From Bolinopsis microptera (taxonomy: Eukaryota > Ctenophora > Tentaculata > Lobata > Bolinopsidae): a DNA stretch of 64,000 nt. The position numbers and the translations under genes were made by a program. Below the pieces are notes generated by a model that searched no databases, had not been told where the DNA came from, and saw nothing but the letters and a program-made list of their open reading frames with translations. The DNA is taken from the NCBI RefSeq assembly GCF_026151205.1, contig NC_087073.1, forward strand, positions 13,659,837-13,723,836, given 5' to 3'. Shown piece by piece: positions 34,930 through 45,756 of the stretch (positions are counted from its first letter, which is position 1; every line of letters begins with the position of its first letter).

Positions 34930-36580
34930 TGCTGTAGGTCGAAAATTATTACAACAACATATCATACATTATAGTAGAACGACTACATTATTCATTATGT
35001 CCATTTATTCAAATTACATCCTCTCAATAGATAAAATAAACATTTATCAAAAATACAGACAAAACAATATTCAGTATTATTATATTTATATATACATAAT
35101 AATATTATATACGATATATATCAATAATATTTACAATTTATTATCGTGAAACTTCCAACCCTGGTCCAAATAAAAACCGCGTTAAAAAGGCAATTTTCCC
35201 GAAGTTTAATAGGCCCGGTATTTAAATTGGTCCGGAACATAATTGGCCGGACTAAGTAGGTCCGAAAAATAATAATGTCAGAAGAATAAAAGTGGTCCGA
35301 AATGAATAATATTAATCCCTAGGAAATTACAAACCAAATATTGCGCACAAAAATTCAATAAAATGCATTTAAATTATGTACGATCACTTGACTTTTTGGA
35401 ATTTATTAATAATCTACAAGTACAAGTTTGACGTACAGAATTAAAATTCACGAATGTAAATGAAACTGGTAAATATTATTTTTCATCCACATTGCGTGAT
35501 TTGCGCATGACTCAGACTGCTCAGAAAGGTTGATTTTTCAGCGATCAGTCATGTAATTATAGTTATAGCGCGATGCACTATAAGTGTATAACTACTATAA
35601 TTTGTATTAAAACTGAGCTACTGGGCCGCACCACACATTAAATAGTTGTATGTTTACAACCTACCAGGACGCGCGCCGAGTTGGACTCGTCGACGGTCCT
35701 ATATGGAACAGATAATGATATTTTACGAGTATCACCCGTTAAATTAAATAGTTAATAATACTTTTTAATTTTTACACCATGCAGCCATTATAATAAAGTT
35801 TAGTGTTGAGCGTTACACTACATTTAAAATTTTGTAACTTTTCTAGTTTGAGTTTTAATTTTATCAAATTCTTGGAGGTTACAAGTCCGGAATTTGACGT
35901 TTTGCTGTATTTCAAAAATATATAGAAATAAGAGTTTGCAGTAGATTGTTGAGAATAAGAGCTTGATAATTGATATTGTGTACATGACAGGCTTTCTGAG
36001 CTTAGCTGAGTCTCTGAGCTTAGCTGAGTTTGCGTGAGCGAGTAGTAGTGAATGTCAACTTCCTTGACTGCATTTTGCCTAAGTTGTAAGTGGCTTATAG
36101 TTATGAAGCGTGCTATCGGTTTCAATAATATTTTATTTAACAGTCAACGAGTCAAGCTTCACCAATGTTGACGGATGATACTCGTCTAAATTATTTACGA
36201 AGTAGCGCGCCGCTTTTTATATTGCCAGAGGCAAAGAGCTGCAATATAATAAAAGCGCGCGCTCGCGCTGCGCGCTGGGTCAGTCCATTAACAATAGACA
36301 TATGTCTTATAATGTTTATATAAACATTATAAGTATAATGATTATAGGCGATTTAATAGCAAGGGTATTCTCAAGGAATTAAATTATAATAAACAGTTTG
36401 AGAAATAAACTAAAAAGGCTAAACTGGTGCTACATATATTTATAGTTATAGCAAACTTAAGCTTTTAACAAAAGCTGACAATTTTTTCGAAAAAAATTGT
36501 TATTCAATTTGATATAAAGATTAAAGGTTAAAGGAGACCTTAAACGATTTTAGGTACCACTACCAACCCACATGTATTAT

Positions 36581-37129
36581 AGTAACCACAAGTAACCACA
36601 GGTAACCACAGGTAACCACAGGTAACCACCACAGGTAACCACAGGTAACCACAGGTAACCACCACAGGTAACCACAGGTAACCACAGGTAACCACAGGTA
36701 ACCACAGGTAACCACAGGTAACCACAGGTAACCACAGGTAACCACAGGTAACCACAGGTAACCACAGGTAACCACAGGTAACCACAGGTAACCACAGGTA
36801 ACCACAGGTAACCACAGGTAACCACAGGTAACCACAGGTAACCACAGGTAACCACAGGTAACCACAGGTAACCACAGGTAACCACAGGTAACCACAGGTA
36901 ACCATGCAGGTAACCACAGCTGGTAACCACAGGTAACCACAGGTAACCACAGGTAACCACAGGTAACCATAGGTAACCACAGGTAACCACAGGTAACCAC
37001 AGGTAACCACAGGTAACCACAGGTAACCACAGGTAACCACAGGTAACCACAGGTAACCACAGGTAACCACGGGTAACCACAGGTAACCACAGGTAACCAC
37101 AAGTAACCACAGTAACCGCAGTAACCACA
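36581..37129 (+). repeat. 10-bp minisatellite AGGTAACCAC, about 53 units
   Basis: Near-perfect decamer array with a few one- or three-base interruptions (36620-36665, 36904-36925). All three minus-strand frames stay open and spell WLPVVTCGYL repeats; these are repeat artefacts. Related in sequence to the GTAACCACA nonamer in the GPCR coding region. Confidence 0.96.
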
Positions 37130-37299
37130 ATTTAATAAAATCACAGTAACCTAGACCTGCAGTAATCACGGTAATCACTAATCACACAGTAGCCACAATT
37201 TATAAGCTTTCAACGCAACCCACTGTGTGCGCGATCAAAGCTGCACTGCGACCATGCCACAGTTAACTTGCTGGTCTATTAATTGCTCGCTCTCACCTG

Positions 37300-37411
37300 T
37301 ACTGGGGACCTCAGGCTATTATATTTATATTCATAATCATAACCGAATGTTCATAATCATAACCGAATAGAGATTACTAAACGGAATGACAGGCTGAGCG
37401 CGGCCCAGTAA
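37300..37411 (-). repeat. MITE-like interspersed repeat, copy 3
   Basis: Reverse complement of the family seen at 2052 and 34105: TACTGGGGACCTCAGG at one end, CTGAGCGCGGCCCAGTAA at the other. The middle has TTCATAATCATAACCGAA twice in tandem. Confidence 0.5.
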
Positions 37412-37441
37412 CATTGGGATCAATTAATACTAGTACTACCC

Positions 37442-37768
37442 ATTGTAGCGCGATGCACTACTGGGTCGCGCGCGCGCATCCAATAATGCTTCTCGGTAGA
37501 TCGGCGAGATGCACCACTGTGCCTCACCGAGCTGCGAAGGATTGACATCGTGAATCAATACTACCCAGTACTTGTTGTATTTGATTTACGCCGCCTTCGG
37601 CGGCGCGCGCTTCGCGCGCGAAAAGTGGCATGCAACGTATGTCAAGATCTACGATGTCAATCTTTCGCAGCTGGGCAAGGCCCAGTGGTGCATTTTGCCG
37701 ATCTAGCCGTGGTTGCAAAAAGAATTATTTAATGCGCGGCACGGCCTAGTGATGCATCGCGCTACAAT
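37442..37768. mobile_element. foldback (long inverted repeat) element, about 327 bp
   Basis: The left arm ATTGTAGCGCGATGCA..., with TAGATCGGCGAGATGCACCA and GCTGCGAAGGATTGACATCG, is repeated inverted in the right arm (...GCGATGCATCACTA, TAGATCGGCAAAATGCACCA, GCTGCGAAAGATTGACATCG). Arms are about 115 bases and the spacer about 95 bases with a GCCGCCTTCGGCGGC hairpin. No ORF. A half copy of the end occurs at 35566-35580. Confidence 0.65.
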
Positions 37769-38583
37769 TATTGTATTATATATATTAATATATCATAAAG
37801 AGGTCTAAAAATAACAAAATAGGTATAAATTCGTTGATAACTCAATTTCTGACCATCGAAATTGCTCAAACTATTTAACTTTAAGGTTCATTAAAACATA
37901 AATGTTTACGTAAGCTGACCAAATTTCAACAAAATTGTTGTATGAGGAGTACAGTATTATAACATTTTGATTGTTTCCGAAATAATGTGCTGGCCGAAAT
38001 ACGAGCTAAAAAGCATTCGATGGTCAGCGCGCGCGTCTTACGGTCGATGGTGCACGTCCTAATAGTAATATAAAGTTTACCGTTTAACGGTAACAGATGC
38101 ACGGTTTTAATTGTTATGTAATGTTCATTGAACCGCACAAAAGAAAGTTGAGTGCTGAGAAATAGTTTCGGACGAATATTTTTAAAAACACTAAACTAAT
38201 CGTTGACAGTGTCTTCGTTATAAGTATAACAACACATCGAATCTGCGAGTGTTTTATTTTTTCTCACTCTATTATAGAAACTATAAATTAGTAACATGTA
38301 ACAAAATATTTTTAGTCGTTACTTTTTTGCATATTTTGCATATTTCTTAATAACAATAAAAAAGCTTTTGATAACTGCTAAATTTTCAGAAACTACTACC
38401 GTTGAAAAATTAATATCAATAGACAATAACTATAAGCAAACGGGTAGATAAATTATGACGATAATTTAAAATGAATTAAAAACTTAAAATATATAAAAAG
38501 TTTCAATGAGGCAGGTTATGAAGTAACTTGCTAAAACATTACAATTGAATGAAGGAGGTAATCCCTCCCGGCTTACGTTAATA

Positions 38584-41500
38584 TTATTTATAACTAGTTC
38601 CATCAACGGAGTAGAAAATGGTCTGCCTTTTAGAGGGATTGTAGTAATCTATCAGAGATACTTGTACTGGCATTCTGTTGGTTACGTCGAACTTTATGTC
38701 CATGGGGATGTTGAATTCGATTTCTTTAAGCTTTGTGGCAGGATCCACGTAGAGATGAAGCCGTTGTCCACCTTCCTTGATGTCGTATCTTGTAATAGCA
38801 GAGAATCCACCGTCGGTCAACTGAAGTTGTCCCTCAACAAGAGACTTTGTGAAGACCATGCCAGTAGGCGAAGCTACCTCCAGCAAATACATTGTCGAGT
38901 TGGACTCCTCAGGCAATGTAAATCCTATGCTGACAGCTGGAAGCCCTTCGTATACAGCAGATGAAGCCTGCAACATGAATATAGGTTCATAGTTTCTACC
39001 TGTGACATGGTATTCAGATATCATTTGTACGAACGCAACACCTACTCCACTCCATTTGATCTTGTACTTGCCAACTTTTGGTCGTAGATCCAACTGTTTG
39101 ACGGTCATTTTGCTATCCTCCTTTATCCGTATTTTTCCAATCTTTGACTTGCCTTTTGAGATCACTATGGTTAGATCAGTTCGTTTAGTCATTTTAGCAT
39201 TGCTTAATTCAGCAAACCTAGCGAGAGCTTGCAGTCCAATGACAGTGTCTTGACTTGATCGGAATCCTCCATTCTCATTCCTTTGACTGGCAAGCCACAT
39301 TATCATTGGGAGACTGTCTTCAATTCTGTCTCTCTGCATGAAATACAATGCTGCATAGCCAGTAGCTTCGATAGACTTACTTGATCCCATAAAGGATTCA
39401 AATTCAAGATTATCTTCACAAGTAGCAAACTTAAACTTTCCATCAGTAGAGGATCCCATACACTTTGCATCTTCTCTGAAAGGCAGTTTTTTCCAGCTTT
39501 CGACATGATCAAGAAGTCCATGCTCTTTGCAGAGTTGGATGGAATAAGCTACCATATGATGATAACAGCAATCATCTGATTGAGAAGCTAATTCGAAGGT
39601 AGAGTTGCAAACTTTTCCTAGTCTATCAGAGTTATAAGAAGAATCAGTCAGGGTGCTTCCACATCGGCTCACTCCGTTGCTCTCCAGCATAGAAATGAGG
39701 AAGTAAGATTGCCAGTAAAGGTCCCTATTTTGATGATAAATGTATTGATAAGGAGCCCATCCTTCTCTGTTTACTCCCATTGTTTTTTTGTTATCTTTTT
39801 TGACTTGTTGCAATTGTCGCATAAGATAGTCCCTATCACTATTAAGCCCTGAATCACATAAAACAGGTACGTCTTTCGGGAATAAAGCGACTATCTTATG
39901 AACAAAAGTAGTCAACCAGTCACTAGAATCACCCCCTTTAAACACTGAATACCCATAACTGTAGCCAGTGGAACCCTTTCTGTAAGCAAACTGCTGCTGC
40001 AACCCAATATTCAGGTTATGCTTGATGTTGTAATTTATGTTTTCAGGAAGTTCCTTGTACAGGGATCTGATATAGTTTGCCGAGAAGACGTTTATTGCAA
40101 TCTTGTGCATGTTCTGCTCACCACACCCCGAAGGAAGTTGAATCAAGCTTGAAATTCCCGCCACAGCTTCTCCAAGGATGTCTCCAACAGCTACAACTTT
40201 CAGATCGTGCGAGCCAGGTATGAAACCATCAGGAAGTTCAACACTCATATCAGCTTTGTCCCCTGACTTACCTTTTTGCATTATTAGAACACTGCTTGTA
40301 TCGATAACTTTTTCACCTCCTGGTTGAACGAGAAGGCTTTTTCGAACAGAGTCTGACTCACCAGATCTGGTATCCGCTGTGACAGTGATGTCGTGATTCC
40401 CAGCCTCGGTGAGGCTTATTTCATACTCAACGGTACTTGCTTTGTTAGAGGCTATGGTCACTGTTGCATCCTGGTCACCCCACATTTCAGAAGAGATTCG
40501 GACTGTTGCTGAAACTTCATCATCTAAATAGTTGAATATACTGACAGGAATAGTTATTCTCTCTCCAACAGTTCCAGAATATGGCAAGTCTAAACTTATA
40601 AAGAAAGGGAGGAATGTTTGAAACTCTATTTCATTAGAGAATCCCAATCCTTTTTCAGGGGACAGTCCGAAGGCACTTCCTTTCCATCCTGTGATTGTAT
40701 CAGGAGCTATCGCTGAAATGATGTTCTTTCCGTTTTCATCACTGACCATATCAGTCCAAAGCCAGGTCTCAGGGAAATAGTTCCTTAATCCCGCAGATTC
40801 TTCTTCCTTTGGTTCCTCGACCACTTCTTCAGATTCCTCTGACGTCGGCATCATCATTTTCATGTCGTCCGCCATAGGATAAGAGGTTGACGGTACATAC
40901 ATATCCATAGAAGTTTGTGTACTAGTACGACTACGTCCTTTATCGTACCTGATTGGATATGGTTTTACGTTATTTTGGAAACCATAATCGAACAAATTCA
41001 TGTTTGTGGAAACTTCAAGACCTTCACTTTCGAAGAGATCCCTTAAATCGATTATTTTCACCTCAGTACTAGATTTACATTGGAAAGGATCGTCCCTCTT
41101 ACAGGTCAAGTCTTTGGTGGTTCCGCTGTCGAGGTCTCTTAAGAAGGACATTGTTGATTCCTTGGTCAGTACTTTGCATGGTGCCCGCAGAAGGTTTAAG
41201 CTCGCATCGATGACACTGACTCCAACAAATGAAGAAGGATCACTTGTCAAATACATGGTCACATTTTCACCAGGCTTAACAATTTTAGCGTCCAATTGAA
41301 GCCTCACCTTGTGTCCCAAGTCTTCAGCAATGTCGAGATCTATGGCATCGGCAAGGATGTATCCAGAATTGGCGTTTGCTGTCATAACAAACAGACGTGA
41401 TCTGGTTATCACTTTTGATGGTATCATTATGGATCCATCTACAAACAATTTCCCTGACTCGTGACTCTCCCATTCTGGGACATCGTTCCAACTTTTAACA

Positions 41501-44500
41501 ATGCTTCCCTTAGACAAAATAATGAAATGTAAGGTTTCGACCCTTTTGTTGGAAAGCACCTTGTAAGAAGCCATATCACCAGTTTTGTACGACCTTGGTT
41601 CGGTCTTGACTAAGCGTATGAATTCATCAGCCTTTGCAACCATTCTTTCGGGTTGGTAGCAAGCAAAGATTTCATCACAAGCGGCATCAATATCCATTTC
41701 AGCTGTTATCTTCAAAGCACATGCATCTTCAGGAACATCGAAGGATGCAAAGGCTTTTCCGTTTTGAACACGGACTTCTTGTGTTACATATTTCGGATCG
41801 GAAATACCTGAAATCATTGTTAATTTTACAGTCAAGTCCTCAGTGTTCGACGCTTTATTAAAATTTTTAACGTCTAGTTCGACATAGAAAGGGAAGCCAG
41901 CAGCGTAGTTCTTCTGTGTGTTCTCGTTATAGGTCACCTTTACAGAGGTCTGACTGAACTCCGTTGATGAGTCCACTTTCTCAATGTTGAAACCCTGTTG
42001 GATGGACGCCTTGGTCAGCTGTCTTTAACTCATGCAGCTACTTCATTTGTCTTTAACTCATGCAGCGAGACATGCAAGTCGTGCAAATGCAGCGTTACAG
42101 CAGGATGGTTCGTGACGCATTAGGGCTTTGTAAGTTTTGTTTTAATTAAATTGTTAAAGAGGTATTGTATCCATTCGGCATTCCTTGCACATGTGTTTTA
42201 AGGTGATATGATAGTGTGTATTACTGTATAAAAGGGGAAATATAATTTATATAGTGCTTGATTGTTATGTGAATAGCTTCGCTGATTGTACAAGTGGATG
42301 AGATTTAAAAAAGTAAACAGCAGTTCAAACCTCAGAAGGGACGAAGACCAATAATTGTCAGGAACAACAACTTGGAGAAACATGCTTTCATCAGATGTTA
42401 GCAGGTGTTTTTAGAAGATTTAGACAAGACTAAATTCAAAATTCAAAAATGCACTCATGCTCATAATGATCAGTTTCTAATATTAATTATTAGCTGATCG
42501 CATTAATCAACCAAGTTACTGACTTGAAAAACTTACCCCTTCAGCATCAGACACAGAAGCAGTGATAACAAGGACAGATGGACTGCAGAAAGGATTAAAC
42601 AGGTATTTTAGCTTTCTTGTCGTCAAATCTGTAATGTCGATCTGCAAATAAATGTTATTGTATTGCAAGTGAATTTGATTGAATGAGAAAAATTAAATTC
42701 ATTCACTTCCTCAATGATAAATAATACTAAAAATCAAGTTTTATACCTCCCAGTCTGCGATTCCATCAACAAGTTCAGTTGTAACTTCTTTGAAGTGATA
42801 AGCTCCTGCGTACATTTTCTGTTGTTTGTTGTCCACAGCGAACTTCAGGACTACTTTCCCGTTAACAGGTTTGCCGTATGTGTAGGTGGCGGAGACTTTA
42901 CCTCGAACCATCGTGTCTCCAGACGCAATATGTTTTGGTCCTGAAACGAATTTTTCAATTCACTTCTTTTGCTTTATTTGAAAAATAAAAAATCTTGCAA
43001 TCTATGTTGCAGCGATTGTATTTTTATACTCACATCTATAATAAAAGTTGTCGTGAAGAAACTTTTTGACTGCTGGAATTAAAATCTAATCCATTCAATG
43101 TAGCTGATGACGTTGTATTTTTGGACAGATTGCTTCGACAAATTCAAACAAACCTTCAATTTCTACCCCGAACTTGGGAAGAACGTATTCCTCCACAGAG
43201 AAAGAGCAGGAAGCAGAATTCTTGCCGGTCACTCTGATTGTGTAGATTCCTGTCTTTGCTTCTTCAGCTAGCAGGAATGTCCCCTTGGTGGATTACTCCT
43301 TCTTCTTCGTTTAAGATCACTTCATTGAAAACCTGAACACAAAAGTAATGAATGTTTAATGTTTACTTAAAATGTTTACTTATAAATAAGACAGCGATAT
43401 CTTTTGTATATTCTTTACCAAACTTATGTTATTTAACAATAAGGAATCCGACTTCCTGAGAAGACTCATAATTTGACAACTGTTATTGACTCTCATCGAA
43501 TGATATTAAGATTTGAGTCTGATTGTTTCTGAATTCTCAGCAACAAAACATTAGGAGTGTATCGTTCATTTTGCATAATAAATTTTCAAATTACCAACTC
43601 AATATGACGCGATATATTACCTCGATGCTATCAGGATTTGAGATCGTCACTTTCAATCCATCTTCAGAAAGTACTACACCTTTCAAATCAGAGTCGATGG
43701 AGAAGCCGCGGAATCTGACAAAGGTAAATAAACAGTGAAGCAGAAATACGGCTTGCTCCCAGTACATTTAGTAAGATAGTAAATTAGTAAATAAGTCAAT
43801 TGAGAAAATGCAAATGATCGGATAGTTTTGATATTGAAAAACTTAACCTACCTGACAGGTTGGCCTGGTTTGTAAACAGGTTTGTCAGTCTGAACATAGG
43901 ACTTATATCCGGTCTGGCTTACTGAGATAGATCCAGCATCAAACTCGAATCTTCCATATCCTTCAATAAATCCGGAGTATTTGATGTACTGTGTACCTTG
44001 ACTGACTTCTGTGACCTAACAGAATTTTAACTATGTAAGAAACTCGTTTGTAACCTTATATACTATCAAAATCTCTTCATTTAAGATTTAAGAAGAGAGA
44101 AACGCCATCGCAAAGAGAATTAGGAAAATTAGGAGAATTAGGAGAATTAGGAGAATTAGGAGAATTAGGAGAATTAGGAAAATTAGGAGAATTAGGAAAA
44201 TTAGGAACATTAGGAGAATTAGGAGAATTAGGAGAATTGGGAGAATTAGGAGAATTAGGAGAATTAGGAGAATTAGGAGAATTAGGACTCATCGGACTAC
44301 ACGACATGCCAGTAAACATCAAAGGTGCGACTTTAATAATAATAACCAATGCGATTTAGCGTTGAGAAAATAAACTCAACTTAGCATTACTCTTGTGTTT
44401 TTGTAAGCTTATCTTCTAACCTGAACTGGAATGTCGATTATCTTATCCTCCGCAGATATCTGGAATGTCTCCTCCATCAACACGTTTCTGGGGTTGTTAT

Positions 44501-45355
44501 CAATCAAACATCAAGCACACCTTTTCAAATAGACGCCACTCCATCATATATTATAATCACCTCTTTGCCCCATCAATGCCCGTGCTACTGCAATATTTCG
44601 TGTCACTTCAGATCAGACTAAAACAAAATAAGATTTGCATTTTTTTCGCAGTCAAAATTAGTCAAAATTAGTCGTTGTACCCCCTCATTGATAAATTAGC
44701 TTAATCGGATATCTATCATTGTACTGTCGCATATTATCTATCAATAAGCTAACATTCTAACAAACTCAGTAAGTAAGTGACTTAACTCACTCCACATAGC
44801 GACCATCAGATTCATATGGTTCTGAATAGTTGGTGTACTTCAAATAGTATTTGATAGAGATGTTGCCTGAATTTTCAGTGAACATCATCAGTTTCAGGCT
44901 CGTCTGAAATAGGTTTTATGACAGTGCTACCACTATAGTACTATAACTACTACAGCAAAAAATCACGGTATCTGACAGAAATAACTTACGAGTAGGTCTT
45001 TATAACACTAACCGTGTTTCTGATTAAGATTTCTGATAATTCCAAGGAAATATGCTCTTTTCAGGTATATGATGTAGTTACATTAATTGTTGAACAGTTT
45101 CCTTTACCTGGAAAGACCATTTTCCCGTGGTCGCATAAACGGAATTATCAAAAATTGTTATCAGAAACATCACAACAATACGACTCATAAACAATGTTCC
45201 TATCCGGATACAACACTAACCGTGTGTCCAGCTCTAAACGCAGGAGGTGAAAGGAATACAAAGGGAGGCATCCCATTGGTTACCCCTTCTTCGTGGTCAT
45301 CTGATCTTACTATGTTGCAAAATGCCAGTCCTATGAGCAGTAGGACCAACTTCAT
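38584..45355 (-). pseudogene. thioester C3/A2M-like paralogue C, probable pseudogene
   Basis: All nine coding exons can be found: 45221-45355, 44791-44903, 44421-44487, 43852-44015, 43621-43714, 43154-43332, 42747-42940, 42537-42641, 38584-41994. Signal peptide MKLVLLLIGLAFCNIV. The sixth exon is 179 bases instead of 178 in A and B: near 43280 it has CCCC where they have TCC, a +1 frameshift. The last exon is open for 1136 codons with the thioester (40108-40128) and YHQNRDLYW. It then leaves the family sequence after FYSVDG and stops four codons later (TSYK-TAA), losing the ~124-residue netrin-like tail. The long intact frame means the decay is recent or that the copy is still used. A sequencing error at the C run cannot be excluded for the frameshift, but it would not explain the truncation. 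Confidence 0.8.
44096..44290 (+). repeat. 9-bp minisatellite GGAGAATTA in gene C intron
   Basis: About 20 units of AGAATTAGG, with a few AAAATTAGG and AACATTAGG variants, in the intron between exons 44421-44487 and 43852-44015. The minus-strand open frame across it (PNS repeats) is not a gene. Confidence 0.92.
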
Positions 45356-45756
45356 TGCTAAAATGGTATGTTATTATTATGTGCATACAATTTTATTATT
45401 ATATGCATATTGCATAAAAACATATAGTTTTAGCTGTGGTCGATCAAGTATTAGTTAACTGACAATAACCATTGTATTAGCAATGTAACAAAATCTTCTT
45501 CTTGAAAGGTAAATAAAACCAGGACCCGTTTTAAAATTCAAGGAAGGGTTGGTTATAAGCTGAACAGAAGAAAAATGTGAGAAAATAATATTTTTTACAA
45601 TTCAACATAGTTATACACAATACAGAGTAAGATTATAAAGTTAAAGAATGAAATAATCTATGCTAAAACAAACAAAAACCCTAAAATGTTATGATATAGA
45701 GGCAAACAACGAGAAAATATAGCAAGCATCTTTATCAGCCTGCAACCTTGTTCAGC
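45356..45756. other. short intergenic gap between thioester genes D and C
   Basis: Only about 400 bases from the D stop to the C start. The only minus-strand AATAAA is at 45392-45397, about 35 bases before the acceptor CATTTTAG that precedes the C start. A GATAAA at 45731-45736 is the other candidate for D. Confidence 0.55.

Larger units (their letters stand above)
34932..38583. other. repeat-filled gap between thioester genes C and B
   Basis: Nine times wider than the D-C and B-A gaps. Contains a GC-rich inverted segment near 36200-36280, a decamer minisatellite, MITE-like copy 3 and a foldback element (listed separately), plus a half-site TAGCGCGATGCACTA at 35566-35580. No gene seen. The missing 3' end of gene C should have been here. 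Confidence 0.6.

Noticed and set aside
36540-37178. Three overlapping minus-strand frames with WLPVVTCGYL repeats
   Set aside because: A 10-bp repeat leaves all frames open (period 30 bases); not a gene.
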